Shown here: positions 26,101-38,100 of the stretch, piece by piece
Position numbering within the stretch: the first letter of the stretch is position 1
Layout: each line of letters starts with the position of its first letter
Assembly (NCBI GenBank): GCA_009792885.1
Contig: WMCF01000016.1
Span: 16,046,685 to 16,110,684 of the forward strand
Direction of reading: 5' to 3'
Length of the DNA: 64,000 nt
DNA from: Eremophila alpestris peregrina
Lineage: Eukaryota; Chordata; Aves; Passeriformes; Alaudidae
Notes under the pieces: model-generated
Seen by the model: the letters and a program-made list of their open reading frames with translations, nothing else
Database searches by the model: none
Told to the model about the DNA's origin: nothing
Translations under genes and position numbers: made by a program

Positions 26101-29100
26101 AAGTATTTTTTATTAACAGTATTTTATACTGCAGATGTTTAAAATGTCTTGTTCACATTTTCTTCAATATGCAGTTCACTGACTCAGCCTCAAAAAAATT
26201 CTAAGTAGGAGTCAGAGGACTTTATTTTCACTTGCAAATATGCAGATAGGAATGAGACAGGAGAAAGCTACAAGATAAAATCTTTTTGGGCTAGATGAAC
26301 AGAAACTTCTAGTTTAAATCTTTGTCAAAATCAATTTTGCAGTTAAAACATCTGCAGGTAATCTTCATCCATGTAAAGTATTTAAATACTTGAACTGTTA
26401 GAAGCAATTAAAAAGTGGTACTTTTGTGTACTCAGCTTGTGATTTCTGTCAAATTTGCACATAGCTGAAAATGAATGGAATGAAATTAAAGTTGTACCAA
26501 AAAACTCTTCAATGGTGCACAAATACGTTGTGTCATCTACAGCAGCAGAGAAATTTAGCAAGTTACAGAAATGAGGAATCAGTTTCTTGAATGTAACTGG
26601 GATTGTAACTCAATGGATTTAATTTTGATCAAAAGGATGATAAATATCTATGATATAAATTCTTCTACTTTAAACCATTGTTGCATTACATCTTGTCTAG
26701 TGACAGCTTGTTTTCTTTGGTACATTTAAATAACCTTTGAAAGCTGTGGAATCTCAAGCAGCATATTTTGCCACAGGGCCAGTGTGAAAAGCATTTGCAA
26801 GAGGCACTGCATTATGTCACTTCCTGTATTTTGTGCAATTAAATTTTTGTTACATTATGTACAACTTCCCAACCTCCCCCCACTTATGATTTAGATGAGT
26901 TTGGGAACAAAAATACACAAATATTTATATTAATAAAATAAAATGGAAAACAAACCCAGATTTATCAAATTTTATGGCTTTATGAGCCTTATGGTTCAGT
27001 GTAAAACTCACTGAAGTCAATGGAAAAACTCCTCTGATTTTCCATGGTTGGTTTAGATCTTATTAAAATTTTTTTTTTATTTGCTGTGCAGTGTTTGTTT
27101 AAAAAGCAAATGATTCTCAAAGCCCAGCAATACTCAGTTGCCAACACAGAGTGTTGTGGAGTCCAAGCGTGATTGTGTCTGAACTGTTCTGGGTGGATAA
27201 ACAACACCTTATACTGTGTCCAACTCAAACCTGGTGTTCTTGTGTGTTTCCCGTGTTGCTAAAACAACATGGAAACTAGGACAGGGAAAGTGGCCTTAAT
27301 GATATGTGTGTGTGCTACCAACAGGTGCTAATCAAGAGTGAAATGTGCTTGTCAAGCCAAGTTCATGCTCAGTAACTTCCAAACAATTTGGGTTAGTAGG
27401 CAGCTTCCCTGTGCAGTGGAGGTCAGTGGGGTATGCAGAGGTGGATGTGGAGCATGGCTGGGAGAAAGCCATGGGCTGGGGAAGGGACTGTGCAGCCAGA
27501 GTGGGCAAGGAAGGTCTCTCTGCTTTATGGGGTGGTGATGAGGAGGAACAGCCTGGAGAGAAGGGAAGCACCCCAGCTTGCAGGGGCCAAGAGCACAGTG
27601 GCATATCTTAGATCCAGTGCTTCTCTCTGATGCTGTCCTTGCTGGGCCTGGATCAGATCAGTTTGAGGAGTCATGGAGCTGCTCAGCCTGTGGAGTAGGG
27701 ATTGAGAGGGTCAAGGTGGACGACAGGCATTGGGCTGGGGAAGGAGCTACTCCACCTTGAAGGGAATGCATGTTTTGGGACATTTTGTTGAAATTTATTT
27801 AGTTTAACTGACTTCAGTTTGATAATGTTCTTTGCTATATGGAGGAACTAATGTCCTGAAACACTTTACAGTCAAGTTACTTGCTGTACAGACAAGTTTA
27901 GGTATGAGTGTTAATACTTGTAAATTTGCAGTGTTCAGGGATGCTGACATTGCTGCTGGAAACACTTGTCAGCCAAATAAAAAACATGTTCTGAAGGACC
28001 TTTATCTTAATATTCTATGAAAATACAAACTTCATAGTGTTGTTTGAGGTTTTTTTAGGTAATCTCCTAAAATGATGTCAAGGGAGTCTCTCAGGTCACA
28101 AAAGCTTTTTGAGAAGACTCTTGTGACGTATAGCACAGTTTGTACAATTGCAAAGAGCTTGTGGTTTGGATGAGGAAGGTGAGGTGTGACAGCTGGGTAA
28201 GATTTCAGACCCTGTAGGGGAGGGAGAATATTGTTCCTTACTGGTAAGACTGGCCTCACAGAAAAGCTATCCAGTAAATGGACTTATCTGTAACAAGATT
28301 ACCTTCCATGAGGAGATAATTTTATAAACTGACTGTTTCAGGCAGACTTAATTCTTGGTTGTGTGAATATATATTTATCCTGCCTAACAGTGGTGGCCTC
28401 ACCAGCAGGCTGTTGTGAGTAGAAGAGCTAGAAAAATTCCTTTTCCATTTTGCACACTAAGGTGAAGAAGGAAATTCCCTTTTCATTGCTGTGTGCAGAA
28501 GGACAGGTATAGGTTTCCTCTTTCCCCCAGTGTATTGAACTTCCATTTTTCTCATGCTTGACTGCTGTAATGTGGATGTGTTGTGGTTTAACTCCAACCA
28601 GCAGCTCAGCCCCACAAAGCCACTCACTATCCCCTAGTGGGATGGAAGAGACAATTGGAAGGGTAAAAGTGACCAAGCTCATGGGTTGAGATGAAGATAA
28701 TTTAACAGCAAAGCAGAACAAGGAAATAATCAACTCCTTCCCAAGGAATTAATCAACTCCTTCCCATGGGCAGGCAAGTGTTCAGCCATCCCCAAGAAAT
28801 CAGGGCTCCATCACAGTAACAGTGACTTGGGAAGACAAACACCATCACTCTGGACATCCCCCCTCTTCATCTCCTTCTTTCCCCAGCTCTGTATGCTGAG
28901 CATGATACCAAATGGTCTGGGGTATCCCTGAGGCCAGCTGGGGTCAGCTGTCCCAGCTGTGTCCCCTCCTAACTCCTTGTGCACCCCCAGCTTCCTCACT
29001 GATGGGGCAGTGTCAGAAGCAGAAAACGCCTTGACTCTTTGTTAGCCCTGCTCACCATTAGCAAAAACATCTCTATTACAACACTATTTCCAACACAAAT

Positions 29101-32100
29101 CCAAAGCATAGCCCCATACTAGCTGCTCTGAAAAAAATTAACTCTCTCCCAGCCAAAACCAGCACTGCATGCTTTGCAAATACCCAGTTGTATTTACCCA
29201 GTACTTGTTTTTAAATCTTGCTTTCCAGTTTCATAAATCTGTCAGGTCAGATGCTGAGGTCATGTTTGCTTATTTATTCCAACCCTATAAAGTCCTTATA
29301 AGGCCTGTTACAAGATCCTTGGCTATGCCCTTCTTTAATATATTTGTCCCTCTTTTCCCCCTTGATAAAACATTGTGTGCCAGCCAGGCTGCTTGAATCT
29401 GTGACATAGGTGAAAGACTGCCTTGTTACTGAATGTTTTAATTGTGATACAGTTTTGGGGTGTTTTTTTGGTTTTGTTTTTTTGTTTTTTTGTAAAATGT
29501 ACATAGCTCTAATTACGAAAAAGCATCCTGGGTTTGTTTCAAAGTTGTGATGTACCCTGAAGCACTTGAGGGTGTTTTGATGGCAGCAAGCATTCGCAGT
29601 GCCCTGCTACCCTCTCTCGAATAAAAAGTCAAATAAAAATGGCTGGAGTCACACAAAGAGAGGGAACTGGGCTCTGCCCTGGCTGTGCTTGCCGACCTTT
29701 AGATCAGCTTTTGCTGTTGTGAGTGCAGCTCTTTGTCCTGGACTCCTGCAGGTCTGTGTGAGGGCTGTTGGGACACTGCCTTGCTTTGGGCTTCTTGCGC
29801 ATGTCCTGGCTTTCCCAGCACTCCCTCACCAGTTGTTTCAATAAACAGCTGACTTTGTTACGTGGACAAATGCTCACTACCACTGTGCTAATTTCATTAT
29901 GTGTCTCTCAGCCCAGGTTTGCTGTTTATTACTGACATTAGCTATGCCTTGTGAAGGGAATTGGGCATGGATAAAGTCTCTGTAGCACTGAAGAAGGTTA
30001 GGCAGGACGGATAGCCTTTAGAGGTTCAACCACAGCTTTGAAGGACTTATTCTGTACTTATTTACTCTCTCTCATGCCTGTCCTGATGTAGGTGAATGAC
30101 TGGGACAAAGGCTCACATAAAGTACTCTCCCACTCCACAAATTCTGACAAGTTATTTCCTGAAAACTGAGAAGCTTGCAGTGGTCTACAAGCTGCTGATT
30201 TAACCAAGTGAACAGGATGCTCTTTTACCTGTTACTGTGCAAACAGATTACCAGCTCCGTCAAATTGCTCAAGTTTCAGTCTCAGTTGTCCATGTTCCTT
30301 GCAAATTAGCAGGCATCATGCAAATAGCTCATAAAATCCCAATTGCTTTCAAAGCCAGAAAGGCTGTACACCTTTTTGCATCTCCTTGCCACCCACTTCT
30401 CCTTATGTGCTCTGAACTCGGAGGCAGAGTTACGGTCCTGCGTGTCCCCTGCTCGTGTTGTCTGTTGGGATTCCCCCTGCGCGGGGCCCCACCGGAGCCT
30501 GAGCGGTTATGTAAGGATTTTTATTTTATTCTCAGTCTTGCTCTCTGCCACTAGTTGAACTGGATCACAGGGTGAGTGAATGGGATCTGATCCGTACGGC
30601 AGCTCTGCTGCTCCCGAGGAGAGAGACCTCCCCCGTACACACCCACTCAGCCTCCCTGCTCCTCTTCTCAAACTCTTTTCCCAGGCATAACTGAGGCTGC
30701 TCCCGCTGATCGGGAGCGCCTACGGGAGCCAAACCGTCCCGGCAGCACAGCTCCAGGCATCAGTCCCCAGCGGAGCAGCAGCTACCTCGGGCAGGGCTGT
30801 GTTGTTTGACTCTCCAAGCAGGGGAGGAGATAGTGACAATTTTTATTTAGGCTGAACATGAGGCATATTTAACTAGTTATATAACAGTGACCCTGGTCCG
30901 TCTCAGTTGGGTGCAGCGAGGATATATACGTACTGCTTCTCGTCACACCAGCTGGGTGGATTCTAGCACTAGGAGCTATTTACCAAAGTTATTTTCAGAA
31001 ACTTTAAGTGCAGGTTTCTTTGCCTGTACCCCGGACTATTTTATCAGGAGTCTTTTCCCGCCTGCGAACTGAACAGCCAGTTAGAGTGGATTTAGTGCTT
31101 GCTGGGCTGTGGGCAGAGATAAGGAGTTGTCGGAAGTGACTGGAAACTTTTGTCCTGAAGACCCTGAGACAAGAATAGCAGAAGAGCTGAGAGTGTGCAG
31201 CCACGTTGAACAAGTGTGCAGGCAGAGGGCTTGCCTCGTTGCACTGAGCAGCATGCTACTCTTGGATGAGTCTCAGCAGTTTCCAGGTAGGACACACATG
31301 GGGGATTTTGTGGGTTGATTTTTCTTTCTTTTCTCTCCCTTGTTTTCTTTTCCCTCTTGCTTTTCTGTTACAGGCCATTCATTTTCCCACCCTTGGGCTG
31401 GAGCACCCCACTCAGTGGCTAGTAAAAGGCATCAGGAACCAAGGCTCTTCTGTAGGTCGCAGGTTTTAATGTGCTCCCTACCAGGCAGGGGTTGAAGAGG
31501 CTGAGATTTCAGAGCCTTGCAGTGCCTGTTAGCCTGATGGAGGGGACATGAGAAGGAAGCTCACTCTTCCTTTGTGCCTGTAATTCTGAAGTCTTTGGTG
31601 ATGTGACATTCTGGGTCTGGCTGTTACTGTTTCTGCTGCTGTTGTGTTGTAATGCTGCAAAAATTTTTTATTTCCAAGAGAAGAGGCAGTTGTTAATAGC
31701 ATTTTGTATCCACTGTCCTCTCCCCCACCCCCTTTGTCTTTGTGTGTATACTTTCCCTGCAACATCCCATTTGATAAGAGTTTCAAGAGCTTCTTTTGTC
31801 AGTGAAATATTTGGTGACTTGCTGACCGGGCAACAATCTGGGCACCAGGCAGAGCTGTTGGTGCTTGCTCCAGATCCCCTAATTAGTGCCCAAAAGACTA
31901 AAAGCTACTTGGCCATTTTCCCCCCTATCAAATGGAAGATGCTGGTGAAATCCTAACAGGAGTTTACAGTTTGGGGATAGCTGCCACTTAATTTGTTTGC
32001 TGGTGGGAGGATGTTGTGTGTTGGAGAAAAAACTTGGTTCAGATTTGAAGAACTTTCTAAATTTGTAATTTAACTTCTTACTTTGAGGTGAGGTATTTTG

Positions 32101-35100
32101 TGATGCCAAGCTTCTTGCACCTTGTTCATGTGGCAAATAGCTCCAAAGTCATGCTATGAACCTAACAGCCTGATCCAAAAATGGCCCCCAGGAGTTCCAG
32201 CTTTGGATTCCTGGTTTATTACAAAAGTGCAGTGTGGTTGTCATGAGTTCTTACAGAAATAAGCCATGCAATATTAGTTACCCATTAGTGGGAAGGGGGG
32301 TTCTATAAAAAAAAAATCCATCTTATTTCTCTGGTTGTGGTGGCAGGACAAAGAAGCTAATTCTGGGAGAGTGTGAACTGAGAAAAAAAGGAATTACAAT
32401 AGAAAATGAGTTTGGATAAATGAGGAATCTGGGTGATGATACAAGTGGCTTATGTAACTTAGTCTAGATAATAGGTATAAAAAGAGTAGACGGGGAAGGA
32501 AAGATGCTTTTGGAAATTAGACTGTAGGTCATAGATGGAGGGAGAATAGGTTAGAGACCTTTCAAAAATTTTGGGTGGAAACATATTTATACAAAAGTAA
32601 GAGCACAAAAGTGCAAATTAACTCCTCTTTGTACTCATCGAGTTGTAAAGTCTGGGACAAGGTTTGTCACAGCCTCTACCAAAGTCTCTAGCAGTAGAAA
32701 ATTATCTCTCTTTGAGGAAGCTTTTTTAACTGATCTAATGAGGTTCTGTTCTGGCTGGTGGATCCAGGAGTCTCCATCACACTTCTGCACAACCTTCCTG
32801 TCTCAAGAGAGGTAATAAACTGCACTAGGTCACTGAGTGAGTCTGTGCAGAACTTACACATCGTGTTCTTCCCACTAAACAATGTTTTGCTTCAACCACT
32901 AAACAATGTTTCTTTTCCTCTCTGGTTTATATGGCTTTTCCTCACTCCAGGTACCTGAACACTTCTTTGGGGTCTCCAAAGTAGCAAGTATGTGGATATG
33001 CAGTACTGTGATACCTTTTTATTATTTTAAAAATGTTTCTAGAAAGTTAGAGCAGATTTTAATTATTTTATGGTAGCACCCACCAGCTAGTAAATCAAGG
33101 TTTGTTGCAGCACAGTACCTATCATCCTGTTGTCCTGTAGGAAAAATGTCTTTTACATAAAGATCCGTGTTTCCTCCTGATAGACACATATATTTCTTTT
33201 TTGACCATAGAGGTAATTGTCATTTTAGCAACCTTACAAAGGTGCCTGTTTCTTTTCCAAGCTGTAATGTGCTTAGCTATTAGGGTGTTGGGTATTTTGG
33301 GTGGGGGATCCTTGTGACATTGTGACTTCAATTTGTGTGAGTCTGATTGCCATAAACAACTTTGCAGCCTTTTGTCAAACTCCTTTAAGCAGCACCAGTA
33401 TTTTGGAAAGGAAAACTAGAAACAGATTGTTCTTTCAGTGATGGTGTTTCATCCTGGTCTTATTAACTTTCTCCAGTTCTCTTGGTCACTTTTCTGGCTG
33501 CAGTTGATGGGAGAAGTGCCAGTGGAATGCGGTGGCACACAGGCTCCAACTCAACAATTTGAATTTTTCTCCCAAGTAATGCCTCCCTCATTAAACTGAG
33601 TCCTTAAAAATTCCTCTGAAATTAGAGACTGAGGCAGAAAAAGGGAATGTAGCTGAAGTTATGTGCTTTGTTACAATTCTAAAAAAAATTCTAAGCTGTG
33701 TTTTGGTTTTTATCAAGTAGGAAATTATATTTAAGGAGAAGAAAGAGAATAGTTGGTTAGAGCATAGGACAGGAAGCCAACAACTTGAGTTATTCAGCAC
33801 TGGTGCCTACCTGATTGATTTAGTTTCCTCCTCTGTAAGATGGACAGGAGGGTGTTTCACAAGTTACTGTGAAGAGCTCTTCATGCCCATGAACTCTTTT
33901 GACACTGACTAGAATGCAAATGACACTATTGTAATTTTGAAATCACTCCTCTCTTATACCACTGCCATCAGGAGCAACAACAAAGGAGGACTCGGATGCT
34001 GGAGGATGCCTTGTGCTGGGATTATTTCCCATGCTGCCCTTTTAAATTAGGAGTGAGTGTCACCTGTCTTCTCCCTGTCCTTGTTAGGTCCTGAGCAAAG
34101 CTACGGTGAAGCAGAGATTAAACTTCAGCTGGTGCTTGTTTGTTTGCCATTTTGGTGGCCTTGGAAGTGTGTGGCAGCAATAATCCCTTCTTTATTATTT
34201 CTCATTGCTCTGAGGGTATGCTGGTATAAAGCTACAACTCGCAGCTACCTAGTGTAAATTAATGCTTATGTAATCATTGCATAATGCAGAATGCTTGCTC
34301 CCCTACTCGTCCTCTTTTCTTAGTCCCTGAAATTTATCCCTAGAAGAGTTACGGTAGCAGCCAGCTGGATTCACTGTGCTCAGAATGTGTCAAGCCCCCA
34401 TATGCATCTATTTTCTGAAGCTGGAAAGGGGAAATTTATCTGTTACCTAAATCAATATTTAGCCTCCTCAACAAACTAGATCATATTTCTCTTTTTTTAA
34501 AGAGCTTCAAACTGTTGTGAAAATAAATAAGGTTAAATCCGGTTACTTGTGGCTTAGATCCCCAATGTAATTTTCATAATCTGGCTGACAAAACTCTATT
34601 CTGGGTTACTAGTTAACTGGGATAACCAGAAAGGGGAGGTTTCAGTTCCCTCCTGCGCACAGCTTGTTGAAAACTTCCCAGCACACAGCCTGAAACACTT
34701 CCTGACTCCAGAGCAGTGGCTTTATGTAACTCATTGCTCTCACACACCCCTGGCTAAAGGACAAATGTGACTGATCCCTGCTTCCCTTGCTACCTTAGTG
34801 GGTGCCTTTCCTGTCTTTGTTTGCCTGTCTACACTAATGCCCACAGTGTCTGTGCAAGAGAGGGGGCATGGCAGGAGGGAACAGTTTAATGTTTGAGGAC
34901 TTTGATCAGGAAAAGTAGTTTTGATTACATATCTAGAAGAGGGATGGCAGGTAGCAGTGTTCTCTATCTCTCCAGGTGTTGCTGTCTCAAAGTGCTAGGA
35001 AAACTTTTGATTTGAAATTTCACAACCCTCTTTTGAGCTGGATTGGAGCTGGGAATGGATACAGGATTTCCCAGTGCTCCAGAGTAACCGTGAGCCTGTG

Positions 35101-38100
35101 GTTCCTCCGAAAGGGAGGACAACCTGACGGCATCCTCATCTGGGCTGCATTCAGGGGCTTGTGCAGGGATGGGAGGAGGTCCTGGAGGGGCTGGGTCCCA
35201 GAGCAGGTACCTGCCACACTCCAGTGGCAATGGGGTGCCAGTGCCTGCGAGCCTGTGCTATACAAGAGTTATATAAGTGCTCTTTGGTGTTTATGTAACC
35301 CGGGTCTCAGCGTCCGCAGCACTGAGGCCCAGCCAGAACAAGATCTCTTGGGTATTTGGGGCCTGGTTCTGCTTGCATAATCCCAGGGTTAGAAGATATA
35401 TTGCCTGTCACCAAAGTTGGCTGTTTGATATTCCAGTTTGCCTCTTGGCACTTCTTGGCTGCTTCCTTGCCCTTTGGTTTCTGGGTGATATAGGCCTTGC
35501 TCCTGTCCTTAAATTCTGCTGCCTTTTGTTCCTGAAGGATTCCTTCAGGTCAGGAAAGAAGTTTTATTCTGTAGCATAACCTTATCAGCAACTGATATGC
35601 TGAAAGATGCCTGAAGAAAAAAAGAAGGGCGGTGCTTCCTTGTAATTTATCTTTTAAAGTTTTCCATTGATTTGGGCTTACTTCTTGCCAAAGCAGACTG
35701 GAGATGGGTTTGACTTGTGCATGCTCATGGTCTGGCTCCCTCCTCATACTGTGGCCCACAGAGTCAGTGCTGGTGGCTTTTTCTTTTGAGCTCATCTCTT
35801 CCCTCCATCCTCTGGTCCTGCACTGGGGACAGAGGCAGCCTGCCATCCCTCACCAGCAAGCTACAGATTTCACGTAGGTGTCTTGAACCCACAGCGAGTG
35901 ATCACTTCACTGATACTTAGAGAATGAAAAACATGTTACTCAGACTTCAAGCAGCGCTCTTTGTTATACCAACATGACAGACTCTGTGTCTGGTTACAGT
36001 GACGAGTATGAACGACAGACCTGGGGTGGTTAACTCCTAGCTAAATCAGCAACGGGAATGAAGATATACGTGCTTTTTGACAAGTAGGGGAAGCTTCCCC
36101 TGAGAGCAGGCTCAGCCCGAAAGACGCCTTTGTGCCTGGCAGAAGTGTGGCTGTGACTCAGCAGGACACCAGGCATCGCAGCCGGCAGCAGAGCTGAGGC
36201 GAGAGCAGTGCCGGGAGTCGGTCATTGCTGTGCTCCGTGGGCTGCGTTCCGCTGGAGCCAGGCGGGAGCAGCCTGGCCCGGGGCTGGGGGTCCCGCTGCC
36301 CGCGGCTCTCGGTGTGACTGCCCGCTTGGCCAGGGGGCAGTGCCTGGCCTGGGAGCTCCCAGCGCCGCGCTGCTGTGTGGACAAGCGGACAAAAGGCTTG
36401 TCCCGGCTGTCGTGCGGGCAGCAGTGGCAGCTGCCAGTGACCGGAGAGGGCCGGGGGCGGCCGGGCGCGGGGTGCGCCGTGCCGGGGGCAGCGCGGCCGG
36501 GCGCGGGTGCCGGCGCCGGGGGGCAGGTGTGCCGGGTTATATAATACTTACATAATTAGGGCTTTGTTAAGCGCTGCTGGCTGGGAGGGGCGTCCTGCCG
36601 TTCGAGACTGAGCCCGATTATTTTCCGAGGAGAACAAAGTCTTGTTGCTAATTAGCTGCCCTGACAGCGGCTGCCGCGGAGAGCCCCGAGCTCCCGAAGG
36701 GGCTGCGTCCTGCTCTGTCCCGCTCCGACCCCCTCTGAGGTGGCTTTCCCAGTGCTTTGGGTGCGAGCAGCCAGGTGTTGATGTGTGCCGTCTTTGTGCC
36801 TCTCCTGGGTGTTGCAACAGCTAAAGCCTGGAGGAAGGGAGCCTGAGCTTTTCCCTTACTTTCACCTACACTGTACTTGAGGGATTCCCTGCCTCCAGGC
36901 CAGCCTTGTGGTGCTCAAGTGTTTTCGCACAACACCACCTCTGTGAGAGGTGCTCTGTGCAGACACCACTTCTCCCTTCTTGCGTGGCATTCACACAGCA
37001 GCTGCACCAGTTGCATGCAAAGAATATTTTGAAAATATTTCATTTCACAGCTGAGTACAGGATGAGCCAGAGGGCTCTAGATATTGGCAGCATCCAAGCT
37101 GATTGCTGTGCTGCAGTTAGAGAACTGCTGTTCTTCCTGAGCCAGGTACAGTTGCACTCTGGCATCACCTACCCACCACTCCAGCTCCCAGCACACTGGA
37201 GAAACAATACATAACCCCACAGAGCATCTTCCAGGCTGTCAGAGCCTTCGCAGCCGGGCTTCTCTGCAGAGTTGCTCCTCCAGCCTTTGGCACTCCAGTT
37301 GTAGTTCAGTGTGTCAGGGACTGAGTTGCAGCTGGAGCTGTGCAATTAAAGACTTTCTTGTGCCATCCCTCAGTGCTCCTCCCATTCCTGCTTTGACAGC
37401 TTGGTACCGGCTGTAGTAGCACTAGCTAGTATTAGCTAGTCTCTGACAGGCTTTTGCCCACAGACTGCATAGACGTTCCCAAAAGGCCTGCAATAGTATT
37501 TAACTGCTCTTTGTTCTTTGTGCAGGACAAAAGAAAGCTCCCAAAGTAAGAATTAACTGCTCACTGCTCTGCATGCAGCTACCTTCCTCACCATGCATGC
37601 ACATCCCTGTCCTTAGGGTAGGAAATAATGCTTGAAGACTCAGCAAAATCATCCTATTTGGTATCCTGAGTTTCCACAGTGAAATGATTATAGAAATAAG
37701 TGTCTGGTTTTCAGTGCTACATCTTTCCTGGAGTCACTGGAGCTACCCTGGCAATGAAGCTGCTCTCCCAGGAGGAGGTGTACATACCTCTAGCTAGCCC
37801 TGTTAGCTGGCTAGTAACTGAGCAGACAAGAAAGTCACCAATTTACACAGTAGTTTGTCCAGTGAGGGGTCTCTTGGACCTTTTTATGCAGCAACCTCAG
37901 GTGAGAGACCCTCAGATCTTGTGAATGGGAAATTCTGTACTCCTAGGAGTGCTGGCTGTTGCTAGAGCCAAACTGTTGATGCACAGACACTTGGACTTAC
38001 TGAGGTCTGCCTTGGAGCACGGAGATTGGCTATAACACTGCTTTTCACTTACCTGGGTGTGAGAAGACAGCGTTAATTACTCAAATGTCACACCTCAAAT

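Noticed and set aside
27411..27760. Repeated GGGCTGGGGAAGG motifs suggesting a minisatellite
   Set aside because: Only two short matches, without a regular period.
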